DNA of 64,000 bases from Sulfurimonas sp. HSL1-2 (GTDB lineage: Bacteria > Campylobacterota > Campylobacteria > Campylobacterales > Sulfurimonadaceae). Positions 32,711 to 40,148 of the stretch are shown here, piece by piece. The notes under the pieces are model-generated. The model had not been told where the DNA came from and searched no databases. It worked only from the letters and a program-made list of their open reading frames with translations. A program made the position numbers and the translations under genes. Within the stretch, counting starts at the first letter, position 1, and each line of letters opens with the position of its first letter. The stretch lies in contig NZ_CP147914.1 in the NCBI RefSeq assembly GCF_039645565.1, positions 803,573-867,572 of the forward strand, written 5' to 3'.

Positions 32711-34103
32711 GGAGCAGCTCCTTGAATGCGAGGACGGCCAGGGTGAAGAGTGCGACGGCAAACAGCCACCGGAGCCCGTTTTTCGGGCGAATTATAGCAG
32801 ATACGTGTGCCCGTCCCACGGCCCGCAGCGTGGCCGCGAGGGCGACGGTGCCGCCGAGCGACGAGGCCAGGGCCAGCCCCGCGCCGCCGAGGGGGGCGAT
32901 AAGCGCCAGAGAGAGCAGCACGTTCGTCCCCAGGCTCCAGGTCGCGATCTTCGCCGCTTCACCCTGCCGGCGCTGGGCGTAAAGCCACAGGGAAAAGAGC
33001 TTGCCGAGGCCGAAGGGGATGAGGCCGATGAGGTACATCTGCAGGATCAGGGCCGTGGCAGCCGTGTTGTCGGCCGTGAACGCCCCGCGTTCGAAGAGCA
33101 GCTGCGTGATCTCTGCGGCCAGGACGATCCCGCCGACCGCCGAAAAGCTGAGCAGGTAGAGCAGGAACCAGAACGCCTTGGCAAGCATGGCGTGCGCCTG
33201 CGCCTCGTTGTCGTGCTTGAGGTGGCGGGAGATCCTGGGGAAGAGGGCGATCGAGGTGGCGATGGCAAAGAGTGCCAGCGGCAGCTGGAAGACGCGGTTG
33301 GCGTAGTAGAGGTAGCTGATGACCCCGGCGCTGAGGAAACTGGCGAGCCAGGTGTCCAGGAAAGCGGCAATCTGCGCCGTCGAGTTTCCCCAGACCGCGG
33401 GGAAGAACTCCCGGGTGAAGCGGCGGGTCTCCTCCCTGATCCTGGCGGCTTTGCGGCCGTAGTAGCGGATGCCGCCGCTGAGGAGGCGGTGGAGGTTCAG
33501 GCCGCGGATGGCCAGCAGATGGACAAAGAGCTGGGCAAAGCCGCCGAGGACGACCCCGTAGCTCAGATAGAGCACCACGGTCTCATCGCTGCCGTCGCGG
33601 GCGAGCAGGAGGGCGATGATCAGGGCAATATTGAGCAGGCCGGTCGCAAAGGCCGTGGTGGCAAAGTGGTTTTTGTACTGCAAAAAGGTGCTCAGAAAGG
33701 TGACGGCAAAGATGAGCGGCAGGTAGAAGAAGTTGATGGCGACGTAGGGGGCGGCCATCTGCACCGTCTGCGCGTCAAACCCCAGGGCGATCACCTTGGC
33801 CGCAAGGGCGGGAAAGAGGTTGACCGCGAGGGTCATCAGCAAGATGATGCCCAGGAAGACAAGGAAGACGTGGACCGAAAAGACCGCCTTGTGCTTCGAA
33901 CGGGTAAAGGCGGGAAGGAAGGACTGGGTGAAGGCCCCCTCCGCAAAGATACGCCGGAAAAGGTTTGGGAGTTTGAAGGCGATAAAGAAGATGTCACTGT
34001 AGATGTTCGCGCCCAGTATCGACGCAGTGAGCAGGTCGCGGGCAAACCCGAGGATGCGCGAAAAGAGGATGCCGAAGCTGTTGGTAAAGATGGATTTAAA
34101 CAT
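32697..34103 (-). CDS. murJ: Lipid II flippase MurJ (MviN)
   Basis: A 468-residue polytopic MOP-superfamily transporter flipping lipid II across the inner membrane for murein synthesis. The N-terminal SFGILFSRILGFARDLL and the DIFFIAFKLPNLFRRIFAEGAF segment are diagnostic, and about 13 hydrophobic segments cover the rest. The start follows GGGGGGAACGGG. Downstream cysS overlaps, so the two are cotranscribed. Confidence 0.95.
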   Translation of the reverse strand: MFKSIFTNSFGILFSRILGFARDLLTASILGANIYSDIFFIAFKLPNLFRRIFAEGAFTQSFLPAFTRSKHKAVFSVHVFLVFLGIILLMTLAVNLFPALAAKVIALGFDAQTVQMAAPYVAINFFYLPLIFAVTFLSTFLQYKNHFATTAFATGLLNIALIIALLLARDGSDETVVLYLSYGVVLGGFAQLFVHLLAIRGLNLHRLLSGGIRYYGRKAARIREETRRFTREFFPAVWGNSTAQIAAFLDTWLASFLSAGVISYLYYANRVFQLPLALFAIATSIALFPRISRHLKHDNEAQAHAMLAKAFWFLLYLLSFSAVGGIVLAAEITQLLFERGAFTADNTAATALILQMYLIGLIPFGLGKLFSLWLYAQRRQGEAAKIATWSLGTNVLLSLALIAPLGGAGLALASSLGGTVALAATLRAVGRAHVSAIIRPKNGLRWLFAVALFTLAVLAFKELLHAYI

Positions 34104-34220
34104 CCCGTTCCCCCCGGCAGGTCTTAAGCGCGTATCGTCTGTTCATCATGGCTGGAACTCCCTTATAAGCAGGGATTCTAGCACAGGGGAACCCAAAAAT
34201 ATCTCCAGAGGAGCGGAAGG

Positions 34221-34238
34221 ATCACACAAATATCACAT
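34221..34238 (+). promoter_or_regulatory. 11-bp-period direct repeat, operator candidate of the pentaheme cytochrome
   Basis: ATCACACAAATATCACAT: half-sites start at 34221 and 34232, 71-88 bp upstream of the gene, the same orientation and similar distance as at the heptaheme cytochrome. A weaker second pair (TAACACAGAAGTAACACT, 34248-34265) also has an 11-bp period. Confidence 0.6.
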
Positions 34239-34308
34239 TAAACGGATTAACACAGAAGTAACACTTTTTTCTTAACATACGCTTCAATTTTGATATTAGG
34301 AGATGTTA

Positions 34309-36174
34309 GTGAATGTTATTTTAAGAAAGAGCCTGCTTTTGCTGGGGCTGCTGGTCACCCTTGCAGAGGCGGAAGATACCTATTTTACGTCCTATCACTT
34401 TATGGGTTCGGGCAACTGTATACGCTGCCATAACGGTATGACGGACAGTTACGGAAACGATATGTCGATCGAGACGGCGTGGTCCTCCACGATGATGGCC
34501 AACTCCTCCAAAGACCCGATGTGGCGCGCGAAAGTACGCAGCGAGATCAACCGCAACCCGCATCTCGAGGGGGTGATCAACGATAAATGTACGCGCTGCC
34601 ACGCCCCGATGGCGAACGTCGAGGCGCACAGCTCCGGCGACGAAATCGCGATCTTCGGCGACGGCTTCCTGAACCCAAGCAATGCGCACCACGACGAGGC
34701 CCTGAACGGGGTAAGCTGTACACTCTGCCACCAGGTCAAGGAGAGCAGCAAGCTTGGAACGCTTGCCGGCATGTCAGGCGGTTACGAAGTCGACGACAGC
34801 CGCAGCATCTACGGGCAGTACGGCGACGTCTTTGCCGGGCCGATGATGAACAACCTCAACTACACGATCCGCCAGAGCGACCACATCAGTGCTTCGAAGA
34901 TGTGTGCAAGCTGCCACAACCTGAAAACGCCCTACGTCGACGAGAACGGCAACGTGCTCAGCACGACGTCCGAGAGCGAGTTCCCGGAGCAGATGCCCTA
35001 CAGCGAGTGGGAACACAGCAGCTATGCCCAGAGCAAAAGCTGCCAGGATTGCCACATGAAGCGGGTCGACGGCGTGCGTATCTCGATGCGCCCGAACTGG
35101 GCGAATACACCGCGCGACGGCTTCGCGCAGCATATGTTCGTCGGCGGAAACGTGCTGCTGCTGGACATTCTGAAAAACAACAAAAGCGCGCTGGAGGTGA
35201 CGGCGGACAATTTTGATACGACGATCGCCAAGGCGGGCGAAATGCTTCAAAGCGCCGCCGCCATCGAGGTACTCCAGTCGTCACTGCAGCAGGGCACCCT
35301 GGACGTGGCGCTCAGGATCAGCAGCACGACGGGGCACAAGCTCCCGACCAGCTTCCCCTCCCGACGGGCGTTTGTACATTTCAAAGTGACGAATGCGGCG
35401 GGCAGTGTTGTCTTCGAATCGGGCCGGGTCAACGCCGACGGCAGCATCGAGGGCGCGGACGCGGACAGCGACGCTGCGGCCTATGAGCCGCATTACGATC
35501 TCATTGACTCGGCGGACCAGGTCCAGATCTACGAGACGATCATGCAGAACAACCTTGGTGACGTGACCTATACGCTGCTGCGCGGCATGGGGTATAAAAA
35601 AGACAACCGTATCCTGCCGGCAGGCTTTGACAAAGCGACGGCTTCTGCGGATATCCGCGTGCACGGCGGTGCCGAAAACGACACCGATTTCATCGGCGGG
35701 AGCGACACGCTCTCCTACCGTGTCAGCGGGCTGCCGGAGGGTAGCTACCGCGTGGAGGCGGAACTGCTCTACCAGCCGGTCTCCTATGCCTTTGCCCAGG
35801 ATATGTTCAGCGACAGCTCCGCGGAAGCGTCGGCATTCCGGTCGATGTACGATGCGTCGGCGATGAAAACGGCGCAGATCGCGGCGGCGACGTTCGATGT
35901 AGAGGGGAGCGGCGGCGCGCCGCTTCCGGCCTGCAGCGACGGTATCGACAACGACGGCGACGGCCTGGCGGACCTGGCCGACCCGGGGTGCGCCGACAGC
36001 GCGGACGATGACGAGACCGACGCGGTCACAACGGCGACGCCCGAACCGCTCCCGGAGTGCAGCGACGGCATCGACAACGACGGTGACGGCAAAACCGACC
36101 TGCAGGACCCCAGCTGTTCGGATGCCTCCGACAACGACGAAACCTATCCGCTCAAACGCCGCGGCGGGAAATAG
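34309..36174 (+). CDS. Exported pentaheme cytochrome c with C-terminal Asp-rich (DxDxDG) repeats
   Basis: A 621-residue exported protein: signal peptide ending LVTLAEA, then five CxxCH motifs (CIRCH, CTRCH, CTLCH, CASCH, CQDCH) in the first 260 residues, in a cytochrome c554-like arrangement (AWSSTMMANSSKDPMW, HHDEALNGVSC). A beta-rich central region (about 300-535) follows. The C-terminus has two copies of CSDGIDNDGDGxxDLxDPxC, resembling thrombospondin type 3-like Ca2+-binding loops. Multihaem plus calcium-loop architecture points to a cell-surface or periplasmic electron carrier. The GTG at 34309 has AGGAG at proper spacing; the ATG at 34303 abuts the SD and is the alternative. Alone, with an operator candidate upstream. 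Confidence 0.85.
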   Translation: MNVILRKSLLLLGLLVTLAEAEDTYFTSYHFMGSGNCIRCHNGMTDSYGNDMSIETAWSSTMMANSSKDPMWRAKVRSEINRNPHLEGVINDKCTRCHAPMANVEAHSSGDEIAIFGDGFLNPSNAHHDEALNGVSCTLCHQVKESSKLGTLAGMSGGYEVDDSRSIYGQYGDVFAGPMMNNLNYTIRQSDHISASKMCASCHNLKTPYVDENGNVLSTTSESEFPEQMPYSEWEHSSYAQSKSCQDCHMKRVDGVRISMRPNWANTPRDGFAQHMFVGGNVLLLDILKNNKSALEVTADNFDTTIAKAGEMLQSAAAIEVLQSSLQQGTLDVALRISSTTGHKLPTSFPSRRAFVHFKVTNAAGSVVFESGRVNADGSIEGADADSDAAAYEPHYDLIDSADQVQIYETIMQNNLGDVTYTLLRGMGYKKDNRILPAGFDKATASADIRVHGGAENDTDFIGGSDTLSYRVSGLPEGSYRVEAELLYQPVSYAFAQDMFSDSSAEASAFRSMYDASAMKTAQIAAATFDVEGSGGAPLPACSDGIDNDGDGLADLADPGCADSADDDETDAVTTATPEPLPECSDGIDNDGDGKTDLQDPSCSDASDNDETYPLKRRGGK

Positions 36175-36194
36175 CGGCAGCGCAGCCTGACAAA

Positions 36195-36213
36195 GGGCGC
36201 CGCAGGGGCGCCC
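36195..36213 (+). terminator. Hairpin after the pentaheme cytochrome gene
   Basis: GGGCGCC-GCAGG-GGCGCCC forms a perfect 7-bp GC stem 20 bases after the stop codon. No T-tract follows, so it may act only weakly or protect the mRNA end. Confidence 0.4.
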
Positions 36214-36301
36214 GCAGACCCAGCGCATCCCTTGCGCGCTTTTACACAACTTTAACCCCCTTTGCATTACAATAACAACCAAATTGGCTGCAGGAGCGGG
36301 G

Positions 36302-36865
36302 ATGATCGTCGGGATTGAAGGCGCGGTAGAACACAAAGAACCAACACTGGTGCATCTGAATGTTTCGGGCCTGATCTACGAGGTTTTTATTTCACTTCAG
36401 ACCTACGGCGCCATCCGCGAACCCCGGGTCAAACTCCACACCTCCCACATTATCCGCGAAGACGCCCAGCTGCTGTTCGGTTTTTTCGAGAAGAGCGAAA
36501 AGGTGCTTTTCGAACGGCTCATCAAGATCAACGGCGTCGGCCCCAAGGTCGCGCAGGCGATCTGTTCGACCTTCACGCCGGCGCAGTTCGGGCAGGTGAT
36601 CGCGGCCGGCGACATCACCCAGCTCAAGCGCGTGCCCGGTATCGGTCCCAAGAGTGCGGGGCGGATTCTCGTGGAGCTGGCCGGTTTCGACATCGAACTG
36701 ACCGCCGGACATGCGGCCGTCCCGGCCGCCTCCGGCGAAGCGGCACAGGCCCTGGAGTCCCTGGGCTTCAAGAAAGAGGAAGTGGCCAGAGCCCTGGCCA
36801 AATGCGAAAGCACCGAGACCTCCGCCCTCGTCAAAGAGGCGCTCAAACTACTTCAGAAACTGTAA
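36302..36865 (+). CDS. ruvA: Holliday junction branch migration protein RuvA
   Basis: A 187-residue DNA-binding subunit that holds Holliday junctions for the RuvB motor. The N-terminal OB-fold begins MIVGIEGAVEHKEPT; the helix-hairpin-helix pair is visible as LIKINGVGPKVAQAICS and LKRVPGIGPKSAGRILVEL. Domain III (ALESLGFKKEEVARAL) closes the protein. ATG at 36302 follows GCAGGAG. A TACAAT upstream near 36267 may serve as -10. First of the ruvA-ddl-hydrolase-murF group. Confidence 0.96.
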   Translation: MIVGIEGAVEHKEPTLVHLNVSGLIYEVFISLQTYGAIREPRVKLHTSHIIREDAQLLFGFFEKSEKVLFERLIKINGVGPKVAQAICSTFTPAQFGQVIAAGDITQLKRVPGIGPKSAGRILVELAGFDIELTAGHAAVPAASGEAAQALESLGFKKEEVARALAKCESTETSALVKEALKLLQKL

Positions 36866-36873
36866 GGATCACC

Positions 36874-37911
36874 TTGAAATTAGCGATTGTATTCGGCGGC
36901 GCGAGTTACGAGCACGAGATCAGCATCGTCAGCGCCATCACCGTGATGGAGAAACTTTCCGGCTATGAGCTGACGTTCGTGTTCTGCGACCAGGACCACA
37001 CCTTCTACATGATCGACCGCGGTAACATGAAGGCGAAGTATTTTGCTTCCGGCGACTATAAAAAGGCCCCCGTGCTGACCCTGACCAAAGGGGCGTTCGT
37101 CCAGAAACGGCGCCTGGGCTCCACCGAGCATGCGATGCCGGTGCTGAACCTGATCCACGGCGCGGACGGCGAGGACGGGACGGTCGCGTCGCTGCTGTCG
37201 TTCTTCGATATCTCCTTCATCGGCCCGCGCACGGATGCCTCGGTACTCAGTTTCGACAAGCGCATGACCAAGTGGTTCGCCGCGGGCCGCGGCGTCAAGA
37301 CGGTGGCGTACGAGGAGCTGCATACGGCGGGGGCACGCAAGGTGTCTACGCCGATGCCCTGCATCGTCAAGCCTTCGCGCCTGGGGAGCTCCATCGGGGT
37401 CAGCGTCGTCAAAAGCGCATCGGAACTCGATTATGCCCTCGACGTCGCCTTCGAGTTCGATGACAGCGTTATCGTCGAGCCTTTTATCAACGGGGTCAAA
37501 GAGTACAACCTGGCCGGCTACCGTGGTGCAGAGGGGATCGTCTACTCCATCATCGAAGAGCCGCAGAAGAACGAGTTCCTCGATTTCGACAAGAAGTACC
37601 TTGACTTCGCCCGCAGCGGTGAGATCGGCAGCGCCGTTATCGAGGACGTTCTGGCCGTGAAGCTCAAAATGGCATTCGCCTCCATCTACGAAGGGCTCTT
37701 CGAAGGGGCCCTGATCCGCTGTGACTTCTTCGTCATCGACGGCGAGGTCTACCTCAACGAGATCAACCCCATCCCGGGCTCGATGGCGAACTACCTCTTC
37801 GCGGATTTCCCCGCGGCCATCAATGACCTGCTTTCAAACCTGCCGCAGTCGCGCCGTCCGCAGGTCGATTACAAATACATCCACTCCATCAACGCAGCCA
37901 AAGGAAAATAG
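36874..37911 (+). CDS. ddl: D-alanine-D-alanine ligase
   Basis: A 345-residue ATP-grasp enzyme making D-Ala-D-Ala for peptidoglycan. VFGGASYEHEISIVSA near residue 5 is the family N-terminus. VKPSRLGSSIGVSVV (ATP binding) is near residue 165 and INEINPIPGSMANYLF (Mg2+ ligands) near residue 295. The start is a TTG at 36874, eight bases after ruvA and preceded by AAGGATC. No ATG is available there. Part of the cell-wall/recombination gene group. Confidence 0.94.
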   Translation: MKLAIVFGGASYEHEISIVSAITVMEKLSGYELTFVFCDQDHTFYMIDRGNMKAKYFASGDYKKAPVLTLTKGAFVQKRRLGSTEHAMPVLNLIHGADGEDGTVASLLSFFDISFIGPRTDASVLSFDKRMTKWFAAGRGVKTVAYEELHTAGARKVSTPMPCIVKPSRLGSSIGVSVVKSASELDYALDVAFEFDDSVIVEPFINGVKEYNLAGYRGAEGIVYSIIEEPQKNEFLDFDKKYLDFARSGEIGSAVIEDVLAVKLKMAFASIYEGLFEGALIRCDFFVIDGEVYLNEINPIPGSMANYLFADFPAAINDLLSNLPQSRRPQVDYKYIHSINAAKGK

Positions 37912-38645
37912 TGGCCCTTAAGACCCTCCAATATGCACAGCACACCTTCTCGATCAGCTACGAGATCATCAACCCCGGGGCGAGGCACACGATCGTTTTC
38001 CTGCACGGGTGGGGATCGAACAAAGAGCTGATGAAGCAGGCGTTCGGCCAAACGCTCGACACCTTCCGCCACGTCTACGTCGACCTGCCGGGCTTCGGGA
38101 ACTCGACCGCGCCGATCGCGCTCGACAGCGAGAACTATGCCGACATCATGGAGCTTTTCCTGGCGCAGATCAACGCCAATGACAAAGAGGTGATCGTCGG
38201 TCACTCCTTCGGCGGGAAGGTCGCAACCCTGCTGCGCCCCCGCCTTCTGGTGCTGCTCTCCTCGGCGGGGATCGTCTGGCCGAAACCGCTGAAAGTGCGG
38301 GTAAAGATCGCCGCGTTCAAACTGCTCAAGACCCTGGGGCTGGCCAAACTGCGGTCGCGCTTCGTCGCCGAGGATGCCAAGAGCCTCAACAAGGTGATGT
38401 ACGAGACGTTCAAACGCGTCGTCAACGAAGATTTTTCCGGTACCTTCCGCCACTTCGGCGGGCGGGCGCTGCTGTGCTGGGGCCGTGACGATACGGCAAC
38501 GCCGATGAAAAGCGCGGAGAAGATCAGCACGCTCATCGAAAACAGCCGGCTTGTCGCGATGGAGGGGGACCACTACTTCTTCCTCAAACAGCCTGACGCG
38601 GTAGCGGCCGAGATCGCCGCCGAGATTACGCGGAGCGTGAAGTGA
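37911..38645 (+). CDS. Alpha/beta hydrolase
   Basis: A 244-residue serine hydrolase fold: oxyanion region FLHGWGSNKE near residue 31, nucleophile elbow GHSFGG near residue 97 (Ser), acidic residue near CWGRDDTATP and His in EGDHYFF near residue 223. All catalytic residues are in place. Substrate is unknown; conserved location between ddl and murF suggests a wall or envelope role or simple operon co-inheritance. GTG start at 37911 overlaps the ddl stop by one base; its own stop overlaps murF (GTGA). Confidence 0.88.
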   Translation: MALKTLQYAQHTFSISYEIINPGARHTIVFLHGWGSNKELMKQAFGQTLDTFRHVYVDLPGFGNSTAPIALDSENYADIMELFLAQINANDKEVIVGHSFGGKVATLLRPRLLVLLSSAGIVWPKPLKVRVKIAAFKLLKTLGLAKLRSRFVAEDAKSLNKVMYETFKRVVNEDFSGTFRHFGGRALLCWGRDDTATPMKSAEKISTLIENSRLVAMEGDHYFFLKQPDAVAAEIAAEITRSVK

Positions 38646-40084
38646 CCCCGGCGGCTCTGCAGACACTGGCGGTCGTAACCAACCTCGCGCTGGTGCTGGC
38701 GCTGGGGTGGTATCTCATCCTCAACCTGCAGTGGTACAGCTACAAGCTCGAGCGCGTCGTCCTCAACCACCACAAACGCAGCTGGCACCTTTTTTACTTC
38801 GTTACCCCTTTTCTCGCCTATTTCATCCTGGGCGAATTTTTCCCGCCCTTTTTCCTCCTCTACCTGGGAGCCTTCATCTGGTGGTACCGTCGTCTGGACA
38901 AGAAACTGGTCCTGACCTGGCGGGTCAAACGTTTTCTCATCCTGCTCGGCGCGCTGGCGCTCTTCGGTGATTTCCTCTGCCTCATCAAGAGCTGCGGCAT
39001 GCTGCCCCTTTTCCTCCCGCTGCTGCTGGCGTGGCTGCTCTCGACAGGCATAGAGAAGTTCCTTTTCCTTGCCTATAAGCGGGAGGCGCAGCGCAAACTG
39101 GCCCGGCTGGAAAACCTGACGGTCGTCGCCGTGACGGGGAGCTATGGCAAAACGAGCATGAAGAACTTTATCGCCCAGCTGCTCGGGACGCAGTTCGAGG
39201 TCTACATGACGCCGCGCAGCGTCAATACCCTGGGCGGAATCATCAAAGATATCAACGAAGCCCTTCCCGAAACGGCCCGGGTTTACGTCTGCGAGGCGGG
39301 CGCGCGCCGTCCCGGGGACATCCTCGAGATCGCGCAGCTCGTTGCACCGCACTATGCCGTCGTCGGCAAGGTCGGCCCGCAGCACCTGGAGTATTTCGGC
39401 GACCTGGAGACGATCGTGCGCACCAAGCTGGAACTGATCCAGTCACCCCGCCTGAAAGCGGCGTTCGTCCACTATGAAGCGACCGAAGAACCGCATGAGA
39501 AAGTGCGTTTCTTCGGGGCGGAGATCGAAAACATCGCCGCCGACCTTGAAGGGACGGCATTCGACCTCGCCCTCGGCGGGGCGCATCTGCACCTGCACGC
39601 CCCGGTGCTCGGAGGCTTCAATGCCGTCAATATCGAGGCCGCCGTGCTGATCGGACGGGCGATGGGGATGCAAGATGATGCCATCATCAGGGGCGTGGAA
39701 GCCCTGAAACCGGTCGAACACCGTCTGCAGCGCATCGATGCCGGCGGCAAGATCATCCTCGACGACGGCTACAACGGCAATATCGACGGGATGAAAGAGG
39801 GGATCCGCCTCTGTGCTTTGCACCCGGGGCGCAAAGTGATCGTCACCCCGGGCCTCGTGGAGAGCACGGAAGCCCTCAACCGCGAACTGATCGAGGCGAT
39901 CAACGGGGTGTTCAACCTCGTCATCGTGACCGGGAAGCTCAACGCGGCGCAGTTCAAGGCGGAACTCACCATCGCCGACGCTGTCTATCTCGAAGAGAAA
40001 AGCACCCTGACATCCGTCCTGGCCGAGAAGACCCGCCCCGGCGATATCATCTACTTCGCCAACGACGCTCCGAACTTTATCTAG
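38642..40084 (+). CDS. murF: UDP-N-acetylmuramoyl-tripeptide-D-alanyl-D-alanine ligase MurF, membrane-extended
   Basis: A 480-residue Mur ligase adding D-Ala-D-Ala to the UDP-MurNAc tripeptide. The ATP-binding GSYGKTSMKNF is near residue 164, and later blocks VNTLGGIIKDINEALPETA, PEHR-type VEHRLQRIDAGGKIILDDGYNGN are typical MurF. The N-terminal 140 residues hold about four hydrophobic segments not found in enterobacterial MurF, an extension also seen in relatives of this phylum. This would tether the reaction near MurJ/MraY. GTG start overlapping the hydrolase stop. Confidence 0.93.
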   Translation: MTPAALQTLAVVTNLALVLALGWYLILNLQWYSYKLERVVLNHHKRSWHLFYFVTPFLAYFILGEFFPPFFLLYLGAFIWWYRRLDKKLVLTWRVKRFLILLGALALFGDFLCLIKSCGMLPLFLPLLLAWLLSTGIEKFLFLAYKREAQRKLARLENLTVVAVTGSYGKTSMKNFIAQLLGTQFEVYMTPRSVNTLGGIIKDINEALPETARVYVCEAGARRPGDILEIAQLVAPHYAVVGKVGPQHLEYFGDLETIVRTKLELIQSPRLKAAFVHYEATEEPHEKVRFFGAEIENIAADLEGTAFDLALGGAHLHLHAPVLGGFNAVNIEAAVLIGRAMGMQDDAIIRGVEALKPVEHRLQRIDAGGKIILDDGYNGNIDGMKEGIRLCALHPGRKVIVTPGLVESTEALNRELIEAINGVFNLVIVTGKLNAAQFKAELTIADAVYLEEKSTLTSVLAEKTRPGDIIYFANDAPNFI

Positions 40085-40124
40085 GGCGTCTCCGCGGCGA
40101 AACCGACGGCTAATCATTTTGTAA

Positions 40125-40130
40125 TATAAT
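40125..40130 (+). promoter_or_regulatory. -10 element of the 40149 gene
   Basis: TATAAT 18 bases upstream of the start codon, with AAAGGAGC between them as ribosome-binding site. Confidence 0.5.
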
Positions 40131-40148
40131 ACAGCCAAAGGAGCCTCC

